The notes: generated from the sequence alone by a model not told the origin. 26,555 nt of DNA from JASJCP01 sp051155735 (GCA_051155735.1 DAXETX010000305.1:1-26555); one strand, 5' to 3'. Shown: positions 15,730 to 25,251, counted from the stretch's first letter. Numbers and translations are program-made.

Positions 15730-18228
15730 ATGTTGAATAAAACACAAAATAATAATTTATTAGAAAATCCAAAAATTAGCAATAATTTACTCTTAAATGA
15801 TTTATTAGATAACAATAAAAATAATAATTTATTAAATATAACGACTAACATCAGTAATAAAACACAACCAGAAAATATTCTTTCATCTATTGAAATTTAC
15901 GAAACCACCGATTCATCAATAGCTTCTCAGATCCAAAACATTAGAGATAGTTGGCTACAAAACGAGCAAGATTTATTACAACATCAAGCTATGGGTGCTT
16001 TTCGCTGTAACTGTCCTAGTTGCTGTAGTGGCATTTTACCAAGTAACTTTGTTGAAGAATCTTCTACTGTATCCGCTTCAGAAACAATTACTACTAGTAC
16101 TCTAGAATTCAATAAAATTGAAGCACTTTTAAGCTCTTATCAATGGAATAACAGTAATACTATTACTTACAGTTTTTATGAGGACGATATTTTTAAGGGT
16201 GCTTACTATGGTAGCGAAAAAAATGTCCGAGAAGTCAGCAATAAAGTAAAAGACAGTGTTAGAGAAATCATGGGCTGGCTAGAGACAGTTGTCGAAATCG
16301 ATTTTGTCGAAGTAGCAGAGACTAACTCTAGCACTTATGGTCAAATTCGCTATATGTTATCTGATAGTCCTAGTTATGCTTGGGCTTATTATCCTAATAA
16401 TTTTTGGGATATTGGTGGAGACGTTCATCTCAGGGCTTCCTATGAGTCTAAAGGAGATACCAACGGCTTTCAAAACGACCCTGGTAAACATGGATATATG
16501 ACTCTGATTCATGAAACTTTGCACGCATTAGGACTTAAACATCCTCAAGATGGTAGTCTTAATTTGCCTACTAATGACGATAATACTGCTCACACAGTCA
16601 TGTCCTATAAATTTACTGGCAATTCTGCTGGTACGGCAATGCCTTATGATATTGCAGCTTTGCAGTATTTATATGGAGCAAAGGCACACAATACAAGCAA
16701 TGATACTTACACTTTTGGTAAGACTACAGACGTTTGGATAGTTAATGGTAAAACAGTCTTAGAGTCACCCCATCGCTTCAAACAGACAATTTGGGATAGT
16801 GGCGGAATTGATACTTTAGACTTTTCCCAATTATCTTTCAATGATAGTGGTTATCGTTTTGACCTCAATCCAGGTGGTTGGTTGATTGCTAATAATGTCA
16901 ATCGCCAAAATACCAATCAAGGCAATTATTATAACTACGGCACATCTATCGCCTTTGATGTAACTATTGAAAACATTATCGCTTCTAGTAGTAGTGACTA
17001 TATAGTTGCTAATAGCGCAGCTAATATCTTTGGCGGTTATGAGTCTGGAATTGATGCTGGTGACGACACGTTAGTTAATACTAATGCTGCGGATATTCTT
17101 GATTTATCTGGATATAGTGCTTCTGAGATTACTCAAACCCAGAAGAACAATGATTTGATTATTGACTTAAAAGATTCTGGTTCAGTAACGGTAAAAAATT
17201 ATTTTGCTGCTGCAACTAATAATCGTCTGCAAATTCAATTACAAGAAGACGTTAGTACTACAGAAATTTTTGAGACAGATGTAACCGATGAACCAATTAA
17301 CAATATAACCATCGGCGAAGTTGGCAAAATAGAGGCAGTTAATCACAATCTCCAGACTATTGAACTTCAAGGTAACTATACGAATCCTGTCGTTTTTGCG
17401 CAACCTTTATCTCATAATGGTGGACATACTGCTATTATCCGCGTAACTGATATTCAAAGCGATAGTATCTCTTTCTATGTTCAAGAAGCCGAACATCTAG
17501 ACGGCAAACATACTAATGAAAGCTTTAGTTATCTAGTGCTAGAGGCTGGTAATTGGCAATTAGCAGATGGAACTTTGATCGAAGTAGGCTCTTTTACGAG
17601 TAATGCCAATGTCGGCAATCAATGGGAAACTGTTAATTTCCAGAATAACTTTACAGAAACACCAGTAGTCTTGAGTCAAGTTCAAACTACTAATAACAGT
17701 GAATTTATTCGTACTCGCCAAGATAATACTAGTAACGATGGCTTTAAAGTCGCTTTAGAAAAAGAAGAAAGTCTCAAAAATACTCAATATCAACAAGATA
17801 CCATTGGTTGGCTAGCTATTAGTTCGGGAGAAGGAACTTGGGATGGTAATTCTTATCAGGCGATTAATACAGGAGATGTTGTAACCCACGATTGGTTTAA
17901 TCTCGATTTAAGTTCTAGCTTTACCGAAACCCCTCAATTATTAGCTTCGATTGCTACTTATGACGGTGGTGATTCTGCGGGATTACGTTCTAAAGAAATT
18001 ACTGGAGCTAATGGTAGCACGATCGCCCTTAAAATTGAAGAAGACCAAAGCAAAGATCCAGAAGTAAAACACACCACAGAAGAGATTAATTTATTCGCAA
18101 TTCAAGGAACAGGATTGTTAACCGCTCAAGCCTCTAATCTTACTGCTGATAACTTTGCCTTAGCCGAAAATGTGGAATTTGGCATTACAGACGACAGCTT
18201 CGGACTAGATTCAATTGCAGATATCTAA
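15730..18228 (+). CDS. Secreted M10 (serralysin-like) metallopeptidase with C-terminal repeats
   Basis: 832 residues. Residues 1-50 are Asn/Leu-rich low complexity with no Sec signal; a cysteine cluster CNCPSCC lies at 93-99. The zinc motif HETLHALGLKHP (261-272; His261, His265, His271, base Glu262) and the Met-turn MSY (291-293) define a metzincin of the M10B type. A serralysin-like beta-rich region follows (about 355-500) with a weak calcium-type GIDAGDDTL (440-448) rather than a full RTX array. Residues about 530-795 hold three related units, each with an F/Y-T-(E/N)-(P) block (NYTNPVVFA 549-557, NFTETPVVLS 640-649, SFTETPQLLA 730-739) and ending in a YLVLEAG/WLAISSG/LFAIQGTG strand. Export without a signal peptide suggests a type I route. 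No Shine-Dalgarno is seen before the ATG. Confidence 0.9.
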   Translation: MLNKTQNNNLLENPKISNNLLLNDLLDNNKNNNLLNITTNISNKTQPENILSSIEIYETTDSSIASQIQNIRDSWLQNEQDLLQHQAMGAFRCNCPSCCSGILPSNFVEESSTVSASETITTSTLEFNKIEALLSSYQWNNSNTITYSFYEDDIFKGAYYGSEKNVREVSNKVKDSVREIMGWLETVVEIDFVEVAETNSSTYGQIRYMLSDSPSYAWAYYPNNFWDIGGDVHLRASYESKGDTNGFQNDPGKHGYMTLIHETLHALGLKHPQDGSLNLPTNDDNTAHTVMSYKFTGNSAGTAMPYDIAALQYLYGAKAHNTSNDTYTFGKTTDVWIVNGKTVLESPHRFKQTIWDSGGIDTLDFSQLSFNDSGYRFDLNPGGWLIANNVNRQNTNQGNYYNYGTSIAFDVTIENIIASSSSDYIVANSAANIFGGYESGIDAGDDTLVNTNAADILDLSGYSASEITQTQKNNDLIIDLKDSGSVTVKNYFAAATNNRLQIQLQEDVSTTEIFETDVTDEPINNITIGEVGKIEAVNHNLQTIELQGNYTNPVVFAQPLSHNGGHTAIIRVTDIQSDSISFYVQEAEHLDGKHTNESFSYLVLEAGNWQLADGTLIEVGSFTSNANVGNQWETVNFQNNFTETPVVLSQVQTTNNSEFIRTRQDNTSNDGFKVALEKEESLKNTQYQQDTIGWLAISSGEGTWDGNSYQAINTGDVVTHDWFNLDLSSSFTETPQLLASIATYDGGDSAGLRSKEITGANGSTIALKIEEDQSKDPEVKHTTEEINLFAIQGTGLLTAQASNLTADNFALAENVEFGITDDSFGLDSIADI

Positions 18229-18270
18229 CATCTAATTCTACTACAAACTCGAAAGCGATCGCAATCATTT

Positions 18271-18308
18271 AGTTGGAGAGACTCTAACTCAAAAAGCGAT
18301 CGCTTTTT
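18271..18308 (+). terminator. Tandem hairpins after the M10 peptidase gene
   Basis: AGTTGGAG (18271-18278) pairs with CTCTAACT (18282-18289) with one G-U. Next to it the palindrome AAAAAGCGATCGCTTTTT (18291-18308) has a HIP1 octamer at its centre and ends in a T-run, so it can act as an intrinsic terminator. It lies 43-80 bp after the stop codon. Confidence 0.55.
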
Positions 18309-18415
18309 GCTTAGTTAAGAACTAGTAATATTGTAGTTTAATTTTCTGACGCTCAAAGCAATTTTCTTTTAACAGATGGGTATTCTAGCCATGAACTATA
18401 TTGCCATAATGAGTG

Positions 18416-19861
18416 ATGAAGATGAACCAGTATTTAAGAAAATTTGCTGTAGCTACTGTTATCTCTTTGTTGAGTCTAGGAACAGTAGAGGTTGGTAAAG
18501 CTCATAGTGCTAACTTATTAATCGGTAAGTATGGTTCTTTATTTAGTTCTCAATATCTTGCTTCGATCAATTCTGCCGATTCTAGTATTATCTTAAGCAA
18601 AAATTCTTTAACTATTAATGAATTAGATAATTTTAAAACTGCCAATGAAATAAATAAATACCAAGATTTGGTTGATTTAGATGAAGAACAGTTAAGTATG
18701 CTTGCTGCTCGTTACTTGTTACTTTCTGATGATAATGAGATAGGTGCAGAATTTAATTCTAATACGTTAGATGCAGAGCAAATGCAAGAAGCAATAGCAT
18801 TACTACAATCTCAAGGTTATATTGAAGCAATTCCCACACGACAATCCGAAACTATCAAATTTCCTTTACCATTAACTGTGGCAATTTGTTTATTAATTGC
18901 TTGGCGAGGTTACTATATTGTAGTTCCAATTTTGAAAGCTTTAGGTTATTCTTTCGATCAAAGTATTGATAATTCTAAACTTCCTGAAAAAGCGCTATTA
19001 TTACACGAGCGCACTTTTAAAGAGATCAGAAATTTGGCATATAAAGCTGAGAAAATTGCCAGCGAAAAGTTTGGTAACGAAGAATTTATACTGTATATTC
19101 AACTGAGAAAACAAGTTGAGCAAAGTAGTGGTGAATATCAAACAATTGGTGAGAGTATTAAACTCTTAGAAGTTGCGATCGCTGCTCAAAGTAGTTTCTT
19201 AAAAATTGAAGCAACAGAGTTACGTTTTCGTAGTAGAAAACAGCAAGAGTTTTATCGTTTTGTAATAGATAATCTAGAAAGTAACATCACTAAAGATGAG
19301 TTCCGTAATAAAATTACCCAAAAACTGGCAGAAATTATCCCTTTATTAAATTCAGAACAGGGCAAGGCTGCTTTACAATCTTACTTACAGGAAGTAAATC
19401 AAATTTCTCAGCACGGGCTTGGCTTAAAATTATTAGGTCTATTTAAAAAATATCAACTTGCTGACTTTACAATTTTGCGGACTATTTCCGATATTGTAAA
19501 ACAACTAGAAGCTAAAGATTTACTAGATCATAAACAATTAGTTATCTTGATTTTGGAGCATTTGGAAGTTTTCGAGAAGCTTGCCCCAATTATTGGAATT
19601 TCTGAGCGAGAAAACTCTCCTAATACTTATGCTAAGATGATGCAATATATGGGTTTAGTTTATCGTTATGAAACTGCTTATAATGATTTTGTGAGATTGA
19701 TTAAATTACTTAAGCAGTGGCAAAAACCTTACAATACTTTGTTGGCAATTCGTAATGAATATCCTGCTAAACAATATAGACTGCCCAAAGAATTTAGTTT
19801 AGATATTCCTGGTATTGCAGTGTTCAAAAAGTATGAAAAATATTTAGACTCAGTAGAATAA
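18416..19861 (+). CDS. Unrecognised exported or membrane-anchored helical protein
   Basis: 481 residues from the ATG at 18416 (a GTG lies one codon earlier and another ATG two codons later). The N-terminus has a basic-hydrophobic export signal (YLRKFAVATVISLLSLGTVEVGKAHSA, about 5-32). About 115 mainly polar, helical residues follow, then a second hydrophobic segment (LTVAICLLIAWRGYYIVVPIL, about 153-173). The C-terminal 300 residues are charged and predicted by eye to be alpha-helical (long K/E/Q-rich stretches, KAEKIASEKFGNEEF, IKLLEVAIAAQSSFLKIEATELRF). That suggests an N-out, C-in protein if both hydrophobic parts insert. I do not recognise the family and assign no function. Upstream is the terminator of the peptidase gene, so it is probably transcribed alone. 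Confidence 0.7.
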   Translation: MKMNQYLRKFAVATVISLLSLGTVEVGKAHSANLLIGKYGSLFSSQYLASINSADSSIILSKNSLTINELDNFKTANEINKYQDLVDLDEEQLSMLAARYLLLSDDNEIGAEFNSNTLDAEQMQEAIALLQSQGYIEAIPTRQSETIKFPLPLTVAICLLIAWRGYYIVVPILKALGYSFDQSIDNSKLPEKALLLHERTFKEIRNLAYKAEKIASEKFGNEEFILYIQLRKQVEQSSGEYQTIGESIKLLEVAIAAQSSFLKIEATELRFRSRKQQEFYRFVIDNLESNITKDEFRNKITQKLAEIIPLLNSEQGKAALQSYLQEVNQISQHGLGLKLLGLFKKYQLADFTILRTISDIVKQLEAKDLLDHKQLVILILEHLEVFEKLAPIIGISERENSPNTYAKMMQYMGLVYRYETAYNDFVRLIKLLKQWQKPYNTLLAIRNEYPAKQYRLPKEFSLDIPGIAVFKKYEKYLDSVE

Positions 19862-19877
19862 ATTCAGTAATGATGAT

Positions 19878-20093
19878 TTAGTAAATTAAGCAAAAAGTAT
19901 TGTCTTCATCTAAATCTTCGAGCATTTCACAAGCTAAATCTAGAGCATCAACTTGTTGCTGAAGTTTTTCAGTTTTTTGATCGGATTTTCTTAAATGATC
20001 GTCAACTTTAGAGTAGAGAGTGAATAAAATATCTTCTACAGAATAGTTAGCGAGTAAAGTAGCGACGGAGTTGTTTAGATTGTTGTTAGCCAT
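19878..20093 (-). CDS. Small hypothetical protein, coiled-coil-like
   Basis: 71 residues, not recognised. An AGAGAAG ribosome-site candidate precedes the ATG by about 5 bp on the reverse strand, which supports a real gene. The middle (VEDILFTLYSKVDDHLRKSDQKTEKLQQQVDALDLACEMLEDL, quoted here by position as about 19-61) is amphipathic and acidic, with a heptad-like pattern, and the end is FCLIY. It converges on the 481-residue protein gene with 16 bp between stops; no functional link can be claimed. Confidence 0.6.
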   Translation of the reverse strand: MANNNLNNSVATLLANYSVEDILFTLYSKVDDHLRKSDQKTEKLQQQVDALDLACEMLEDLDEDNTFCLIY

Positions 20094-20700
20094 GTTTCTT
20101 CTCTAATTTTGATTAACTAATTTTTTGTTTGCTTAAATCAAAAGTAACAGGTTCAAGAAATAGTTGTCAGCTTGATTGTGTAAGCTTTAAAGAAAAAACA
20201 CATTAATTTTGACTTGAAATTAGAGTTAAATCAGCATCTAAGAAGACATCAGCGGAAGTTCTTTTTTTTCATTCGAGTTCTTGGTTATGCCCCCCAGCCC
20301 CCCAATTTTGGGAAAGTCTCTTAGAAATACCCCCAATGTTGGGAGTCACGGGGGTAGAGAGAGGATTTAAGAGGGGTGTTGATCTAATGAATTAAACTTG
20401 ACTCGTAATCAGAGAAAATCCTCAAATTACAGGATCTGTAAACGTCAACAAGTCTAATTTATTAGGCTTAAGCTTTTATAAAGTCAAGCACAAGCGAGAT
20501 CGTACAGCCAAAATAGAGAGTATAAAAAAATACTGGCAACCCTAGTCATATTACAGTGATTAGCTTGCTGCTGTTTTCTAAAAACTGCGTATTATCTACT
20601 AGAGGGTTATCGATTGTAGTAAGAACTTTTCGCCCAAAACTCCTCCTGTTTCTCTGTAATAAAAATAGCCAAAAGCTTGCTGAACTCTGATTTTAGGCTT
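20094..20700. other. Gene-free spacer with a C-rich repeat
   Basis: About 0.6 kb between the small minus-strand gene and the end of the ClC gene. I find no open frame with support and no tRNA. The only marked structure is the C/G-rich palindromic element at 20290-20355. The rest is AT-rich and unremarkable, and must hold the promoter of the 71-residue protein near 20094-20200. Confidence 0.5.
20290..20355. repeat. C-rich palindromic intergenic repeat
   Basis: Runs of C (CCCCCCAGCCCCCCAATTTT at 20290-20309) are followed by GGG. A second unit has ACCCCC at 20329-20334 complementary to GGGGGT at 20350-20355, with an inner CCAA-TG-TTGG palindrome. Very similar C-run/AATTTT/G-run elements are widespread in intergenic regions of filamentous and colonial cyanobacteria. 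Copy number in this genome is unknown. Confidence 0.5.
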
Positions 20701-23325
20701 TTACAACGGACGACGTACAATAATTACTGTCGTATCAGTTTTACGAGCGATCGCTTCAGGGATATTACCCCGAACCGCATTTTGTAGCAAGCCTTCACTA
20801 CTCGCCCCAATGATAATTAAATCGTATTTTTGCTGATAATTGAGGCGGAATACCGCATTGGGAACCGAATTTCCACGGATTGGAAAGGGGAAAACTGGGC
20901 GATTTAGTTTATCGGCGATCGCATTAGCAGTAATTTTAAGCTGATCGGAATTAAACTTGTGGCGAGAGGCATTATAGATTTGACACAATTCAATTTGAGG
21001 ATAATCAGGTAGGGTGTAGAGATTGGCTAAAGCTGGTAAAAATTTCATCGCTCTTTGAATATTACTCCCACCAGCAGTCGGAATTAGCCATTTACCTTTT
21101 CCTGCTAAATTTTGGGGAAAAGAATTAGGTGCTGTTCCTAGTTTTACTAGCATCAACTCACAAGAAGCTTGAGCAATAATGGTATCGACGACATTGCCAA
21201 AAATTCTTTCAGCACTAGAAGTTTGTCCTTTCCAACCCATAACTAAGAAATTAATATGTTCTTGGGCGATAGTTTCTAAAATGGCTTCTGCGGTATCGTT
21301 GGCGATTCTTACTTGGGTATGCAGGGGAATATTTTGTTTTCGCCCCCATCTTTCTAAACGATGCATCAATTGCCGACTAGCAGTAACATCAGGTTTGGCT
21401 TGACTCGGATAAATGTATTTTGGGACATTAATAACTTGCAGACATTGAATTTCATATTTTTGATAGCGAGCGATCGCTACAGCCAGAGTCATCAGACTCG
21501 TGGCATGATGGGGATTAGAAATAGGCAACAAAATTCGCCCTCTTCCCGTCGCAGGAGAGCGAGTTTGATAGATAACATAAGAGGGTTCGCGTTTTACCGT
21601 CGTTTCGCGATCGCCTGTTAATCTTTTAGCTTCCGCTTTGATAATATCGCTGCGCGTGATAATGCCAATTAACTTATTGCTCTCGACTACAGGTAAACGT
21701 GATAATTGATAACGGTTTAACAGATACAAAACATCAGTCAGAGAAGCGGTAGGATTAATCGTAATTGGCTGAGGTGTCATGATATCTCGTAACTGCACCT
21801 GTCTTTGTTTTTGACTTGCACTAGCAATATCCGATTGGGTAACAATTCCCACTAACTTTCCTGCTTCTACGACAGGAAACCCCCGATGGTGAGAACGAGA
21901 CATCGCTTTTACTACCTCGTCTATAGTGAGATTACTCGGCAGACTTTCTACACGAGATTGCATCACATCATTGGCAGTGAGTTGTGAGAGAAAATCATGG
22001 GTAACAGTTTCTTCTGTTAGTTCGATCCCACTTACCTCCAAAAGATGTTCGTACAAAGAGCCAGGAAAAAAACTTTCCGCTACAATATAGGCGATCGCCG
22101 AACTAATCATTAACGGTAGTACCACATCAAAATTTGCCGTAATCTCAAAGACAATGACAATAGCGGTGACAGGAACTCTCACTACCGCCGTAAAAAATGC
22201 TCCCATTCCTGCTAAAGCAAACAAATAGGAATATTCATATCCAAACAGAAAGAGTTCTACCGTTCCTACCAAATAACCCAAAGCCGAACCCAAAACTAAA
22301 GCAGGGGCGAATAAACCTCCAGGCGCACCCGCACCATAGGCGAGGATTGTGAGGCAAAAATGAGCCACAAAGGCGATCGCTGTTGTCTGCCAATCTAGCT
22401 CTCCTGCTACCAAAAATTCCCGTAAACCTGTATTATCGCGAAAAAAATCGGGTAAATAAGCAATTATCGTCCCTGATAACAAACCTGCCATCCCAATACG
22501 CCAAGGCATCGCCAAAGGAACTCGACGACTCCAACTCACTGCAGCAATGATGCTACGGTTAAATAATCCCCCCAACAATCCAGCGCAAATTCCCAACAAC
22601 ACACAAAAGGCAATTTCTAAAAGCGTAAAATTAGTATTATGAGAATCAGTCGCTAAAATCTCTGGTAAATTCAAATCCGCAGAGTCAAAAAGCCGAGAAA
22701 CCACCGCACCAGTAAAAGAAGCAATAATCGCAATTTCGAGAGTCAACCCCGAAATATCTCGCATCAACTCTTCAATGACAAATAACACTCCTGCAATAGG
22801 AGTATTAAACCCTGCTGCTAAACCTGCTGCTGCACCTGCTGCAATCATCTGACGGCGATTTGTCGGCGAATTAGGTAGCCAACGACTCAGTTGGGCTGCT
22901 AAAGCTGCACCAATATGGACAGTAGGACCTCTACGCCCTAAAGTTAAACCAGCACCTAAAATTAAAATTGTCCCCAAAGTTTTGACTATTGCAACCCGCA
23001 AGTTCAGCATGATTGGGTATCGGGCTAAAACGGCTTTAACTTGAGGAATTCCCCCTCCTGCTGCTGCTGGTGCTAGCAATTCAATTAGCCAACCCGCTAA
23101 AAATCCTAAAGCTAAACCGACTATTGGTAAAGCGACATGGGAACCATAAAGATAAGCGACTCGAATCCGCCATCCACCCAACCAACCAATACCTTCTTTG
23201 AGTAGTAAAGCTGCAAAAGCTGAAAATAATCCAATTAAACAAGCTTCTAGAAGCGCGTATCGAATATCTACAGAGGTTGTTGCTAATAGTCTCGATGTCC
23301 ACTGACTAGGAAGCAACTTTTTCAT
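20701..23325 (-). CDS. ClC-family chloride channel/transporter with CBS pair and two USP domains
   Basis: 874 residues. The membrane ClC domain is about 20-430, with filter segments GGGIPQ (90-95; Ser of GSGIP is Gly91), GRRGPTVHIG (130-139), and GAGAPGGLFAP (331-341). The internal Glu pair is in VIEEL (184-188), and a Tyr in the SLYEHLL position (425) corresponds to the central Tyr of EcClC. The gating glutamate of the usual GREGP is Arg132. Cytosolic CBS domains follow (about 453-505 and 514-567), then two universal-stress-protein domains (about 595-728 and 743-872) with nucleotide-loop glycines in GWKGQ...FGN and GASSEG...RGNIP. It probably moves chloride across the inner membrane under adenine-nucleotide control through CBS/USP. 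Loss of the gating Glu predicts a passive channel rather than an antiporter; this is inference. Confidence 0.93.
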   Translation of the reverse strand: MKKLLPSQWTSRLLATTSVDIRYALLEACLIGLFSAFAALLLKEGIGWLGGWRIRVAYLYGSHVALPIVGLALGFLAGWLIELLAPAAAGGGIPQVKAVLARYPIMLNLRVAIVKTLGTILILGAGLTLGRRGPTVHIGAALAAQLSRWLPNSPTNRRQMIAAGAAAGLAAGFNTPIAGVLFVIEELMRDISGLTLEIAIIASFTGAVVSRLFDSADLNLPEILATDSHNTNFTLLEIAFCVLLGICAGLLGGLFNRSIIAAVSWSRRVPLAMPWRIGMAGLLSGTIIAYLPDFFRDNTGLREFLVAGELDWQTTAIAFVAHFCLTILAYGAGAPGGLFAPALVLGSALGYLVGTVELFLFGYEYSYLFALAGMGAFFTAVVRVPVTAIVIVFEITANFDVVLPLMISSAIAYIVAESFFPGSLYEHLLEVSGIELTEETVTHDFLSQLTANDVMQSRVESLPSNLTIDEVVKAMSRSHHRGFPVVEAGKLVGIVTQSDIASASQKQRQVQLRDIMTPQPITINPTASLTDVLYLLNRYQLSRLPVVESNKLIGIITRSDIIKAEAKRLTGDRETTVKREPSYVIYQTRSPATGRGRILLPISNPHHATSLMTLAVAIARYQKYEIQCLQVINVPKYIYPSQAKPDVTASRQLMHRLERWGRKQNIPLHTQVRIANDTAEAILETIAQEHINFLVMGWKGQTSSAERIFGNVVDTIIAQASCELMLVKLGTAPNSFPQNLAGKGKWLIPTAGGSNIQRAMKFLPALANLYTLPDYPQIELCQIYNASRHKFNSDQLKITANAIADKLNRPVFPFPIRGNSVPNAVFRLNYQQKYDLIIIGASSEGLLQNAVRGNIPEAIARKTDTTVIIVRRPL

Positions 23326-23479
23326 GAGGTATTTGGTGAAAGATTTAGTTATTTAATTTTCTCTATTTTTATTGTCTCGCAAAATGCCAAGCTTGTGATT
23401 ATAGTGTTTATCAAGTAAATTCAAAAATTGTATAAAAATTGTAAATTAATTAATGACAAATAATTTTTATGATAAATAT

Positions 23480-24019
23480 TTAAAAATGTAATTGTTTTAT
23501 TCCACCCAAAACTAGTAACCAAATAATGACAATTAGCCAATGCATTATTATCGCTGTCCAAAGAGAGCCACTTTGTAAATAGGAAATAGTACAAATAATA
23601 CCTAGCAATAAAGCAAAAAATAAAAATAGAGGATTATAAAAAGTCTGGCGAGCTACAGGGAAAAACCAGTAAGCATTTAGAGGATGATAAATTCCAAAAA
23701 GCAAAAGACTCAGAATTATGCAACCAGACAAAGTTATTAGATTTGCTTTTTCTGAAGGATGAGGTACAATCAAACCCCGAAAGAATAATTCTTCGAGAAT
23801 AGCAGGAGCAACTAAAGAAGTCAAACTAATTTTTAAGATTTTCTGCCAATTAGTTACAATTTCTAACTCAATAAATTTTTGTTTAAAACCTAAAGACAAA
23901 ACAATGACAGCATAAATTATTAGTAAAACTAGACAATAAATTAAAGCTTTTTGGTCGGGAAGAGTTGAGATCGCTTTTATTAGACGATCACTTAGCTTTT
24001 GCACAACTGTCGGTAACAT
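23480..24019 (-). CDS. CPBP family intramembrane glutamic protease
   Basis: 179-residue membrane protein of the Rce1/CAAX-protease-bacteriocin-processing family. The catalytic motifs are EELFFR (76-81), FGIYHP with His112, and a third-helix His160 in IIMHWLIVIIW, where the usual Asn four residues on is Ile. At least four hydrophobic segments are present (27-43, 98-113, 128-147, 153-171). Targets are unknown; bacterial members process or protect against peptides. The ATG is 32 bp from the divergent epimerase ATG, so the two share a very short promoter region. Confidence 0.85.
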   Translation of the reverse strand: MLPTVVQKLSDRLIKAISTLPDQKALIYCLVLLIIYAVIVLSLGFKQKFIELEIVTNWQKILKISLTSLVAPAILEELFFRGLIVPHPSEKANLITLSGCIILSLLLFGIYHPLNAYWFFPVARQTFYNPLFLFFALLLGIICTISYLQSGSLWTAIIMHWLIVIIWLLVLGGIKQLHF

Positions 24020-24051
24020 TACTAAAAATAAAAATTATTGTGAATAAATTT

Positions 24052-25251
24052 ATGAATGATCGATTTAATAAGCTAGCTCAACTATATCAAAATACTTTGT
24101 TTCAAGATATCATTCCCTTTTGGGAAAAATATGCTTTAGACAAGGAGTATGGCGGATATTTTACTTGTTTAGACCGAGCAGGAAAAGTTTATGATACTGA
24201 TAAATTTGTTTGGCTACAAAATCGACAGCTTTGGACATTTTCTTTGCTTTATAATCAGGTAGAAAAGCGAGAAAATTGGCTAGAAATAGCTCAATTGGGT
24301 GCAGACTTTCTCGCTAAAAATGGGCGAGACGCAGCAGGTAATTGGTATTTTGCTTTGAACCGAGAAGGTAAACCCTTGGTGCAACCTTATAATGTTTTTT
24401 CTGACTGCTTTGCTGCGATGGCATTTAGCCAATATGCTATGGCATCAGGCTTAGAGTCAGCCAAAGAAATTGCGCTACAAGCCTACAATAATGTATTACG
24501 TCGCCAGGATAATCCTAAAGGAAAATACAATAAAGTCTATCCAGGTACAAGAAACTTAAAAACTCTAGCTGTACCAATGATTTTAGCCAACTTATCTTTA
24601 GAGATGGATTGGTTACTAGAAGGTAATCATCTAGAGTCTATTTTGGATTCTACGATCAAAGAAGTAATGGAGGATTTTCTAGATCGTGATACAGGCTTAG
24701 TTTATGAAAATGTTACACCCGAAGGCAACCATCTCGATTGTTTTGCAGGCAGACTAATTAATCCTGGTCATACCATTGAAGCGATGTGGTTTATGATGGA
24801 TATTGCGCAACGTCGCCTTGAGAAGGATGGAGAGAAGGGCAAACAAGCTAACAAGCATTTAATCAATTTAGCTGTAGATGTTGTCTTAAATACCTTAGAG
24901 TTTGGTTGGGATCAGGATTATGAAGGTATTTATTATTTCTTAGATGCTAAAGGACATCCCCCCGAACAATTAGAATGGAATCAAAAATTGTGGTGGGTAC
25001 ATCTAGAGACACTAGTAGCTTTGTTGATAGGTTACAGACTAACAGAACGTGAGGAATGTTGGCAATGGTATCAAAAAGTTCATGACTATACCTGGAAGCA
25101 TTTTGCCGATGCTGAATATGGAGAATGGTGGGGCTATTGCGATCGCCGTGGTACAGTATTATTAAATCTTAAGGGAGGAAAATGGAAAGGCTGTTTTCAC
25201 GTTCCTCGCGCTTTATATCTTTGTTGGCAACAGCTAGAAAGATTGAGATAG
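24052..25251 (+). CDS. N-acylglucosamine 2-epimerase family protein
   Basis: 399 residues from the ATG at 24052, an (alpha/alpha)6-barrel of the AGE family that interconverts GlcNAc and ManNAc, or related aldose/ketose pairs. The family histidines are His240 in NPGHTIEA and His383 in CFHVPRAL, with Arg57 in QNRQLWTF and the WWVHLETLVALL block (313-324). The frame is open 29 codons further upstream, but that extension overlaps the divergent protease gene and has no family counterpart. Closest known type is cyanobacterial AGE (for example Synechocystis Slr1975). It may feed amino-sugar turnover; substrate is inferred. Confidence 0.9.
   Translation: MNDRFNKLAQLYQNTLFQDIIPFWEKYALDKEYGGYFTCLDRAGKVYDTDKFVWLQNRQLWTFSLLYNQVEKRENWLEIAQLGADFLAKNGRDAAGNWYFALNREGKPLVQPYNVFSDCFAAMAFSQYAMASGLESAKEIALQAYNNVLRRQDNPKGKYNKVYPGTRNLKTLAVPMILANLSLEMDWLLEGNHLESILDSTIKEVMEDFLDRDTGLVYENVTPEGNHLDCFAGRLINPGHTIEAMWFMMDIAQRRLEKDGEKGKQANKHLINLAVDVVLNTLEFGWDQDYEGIYYFLDAKGHPPEQLEWNQKLWWVHLETLVALLIGYRLTEREECWQWYQKVHDYTWKHFADAEYGEWWGYCDRRGTVLLNLKGGKWKGCFHVPRALYLCWQQLERLR

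Noticed and set aside
23965..24051. 29-codon N-terminal extension of the AGE epimerase
   Set aside because: Overlaps the start of the divergent protease gene and lies outside the conserved family start.
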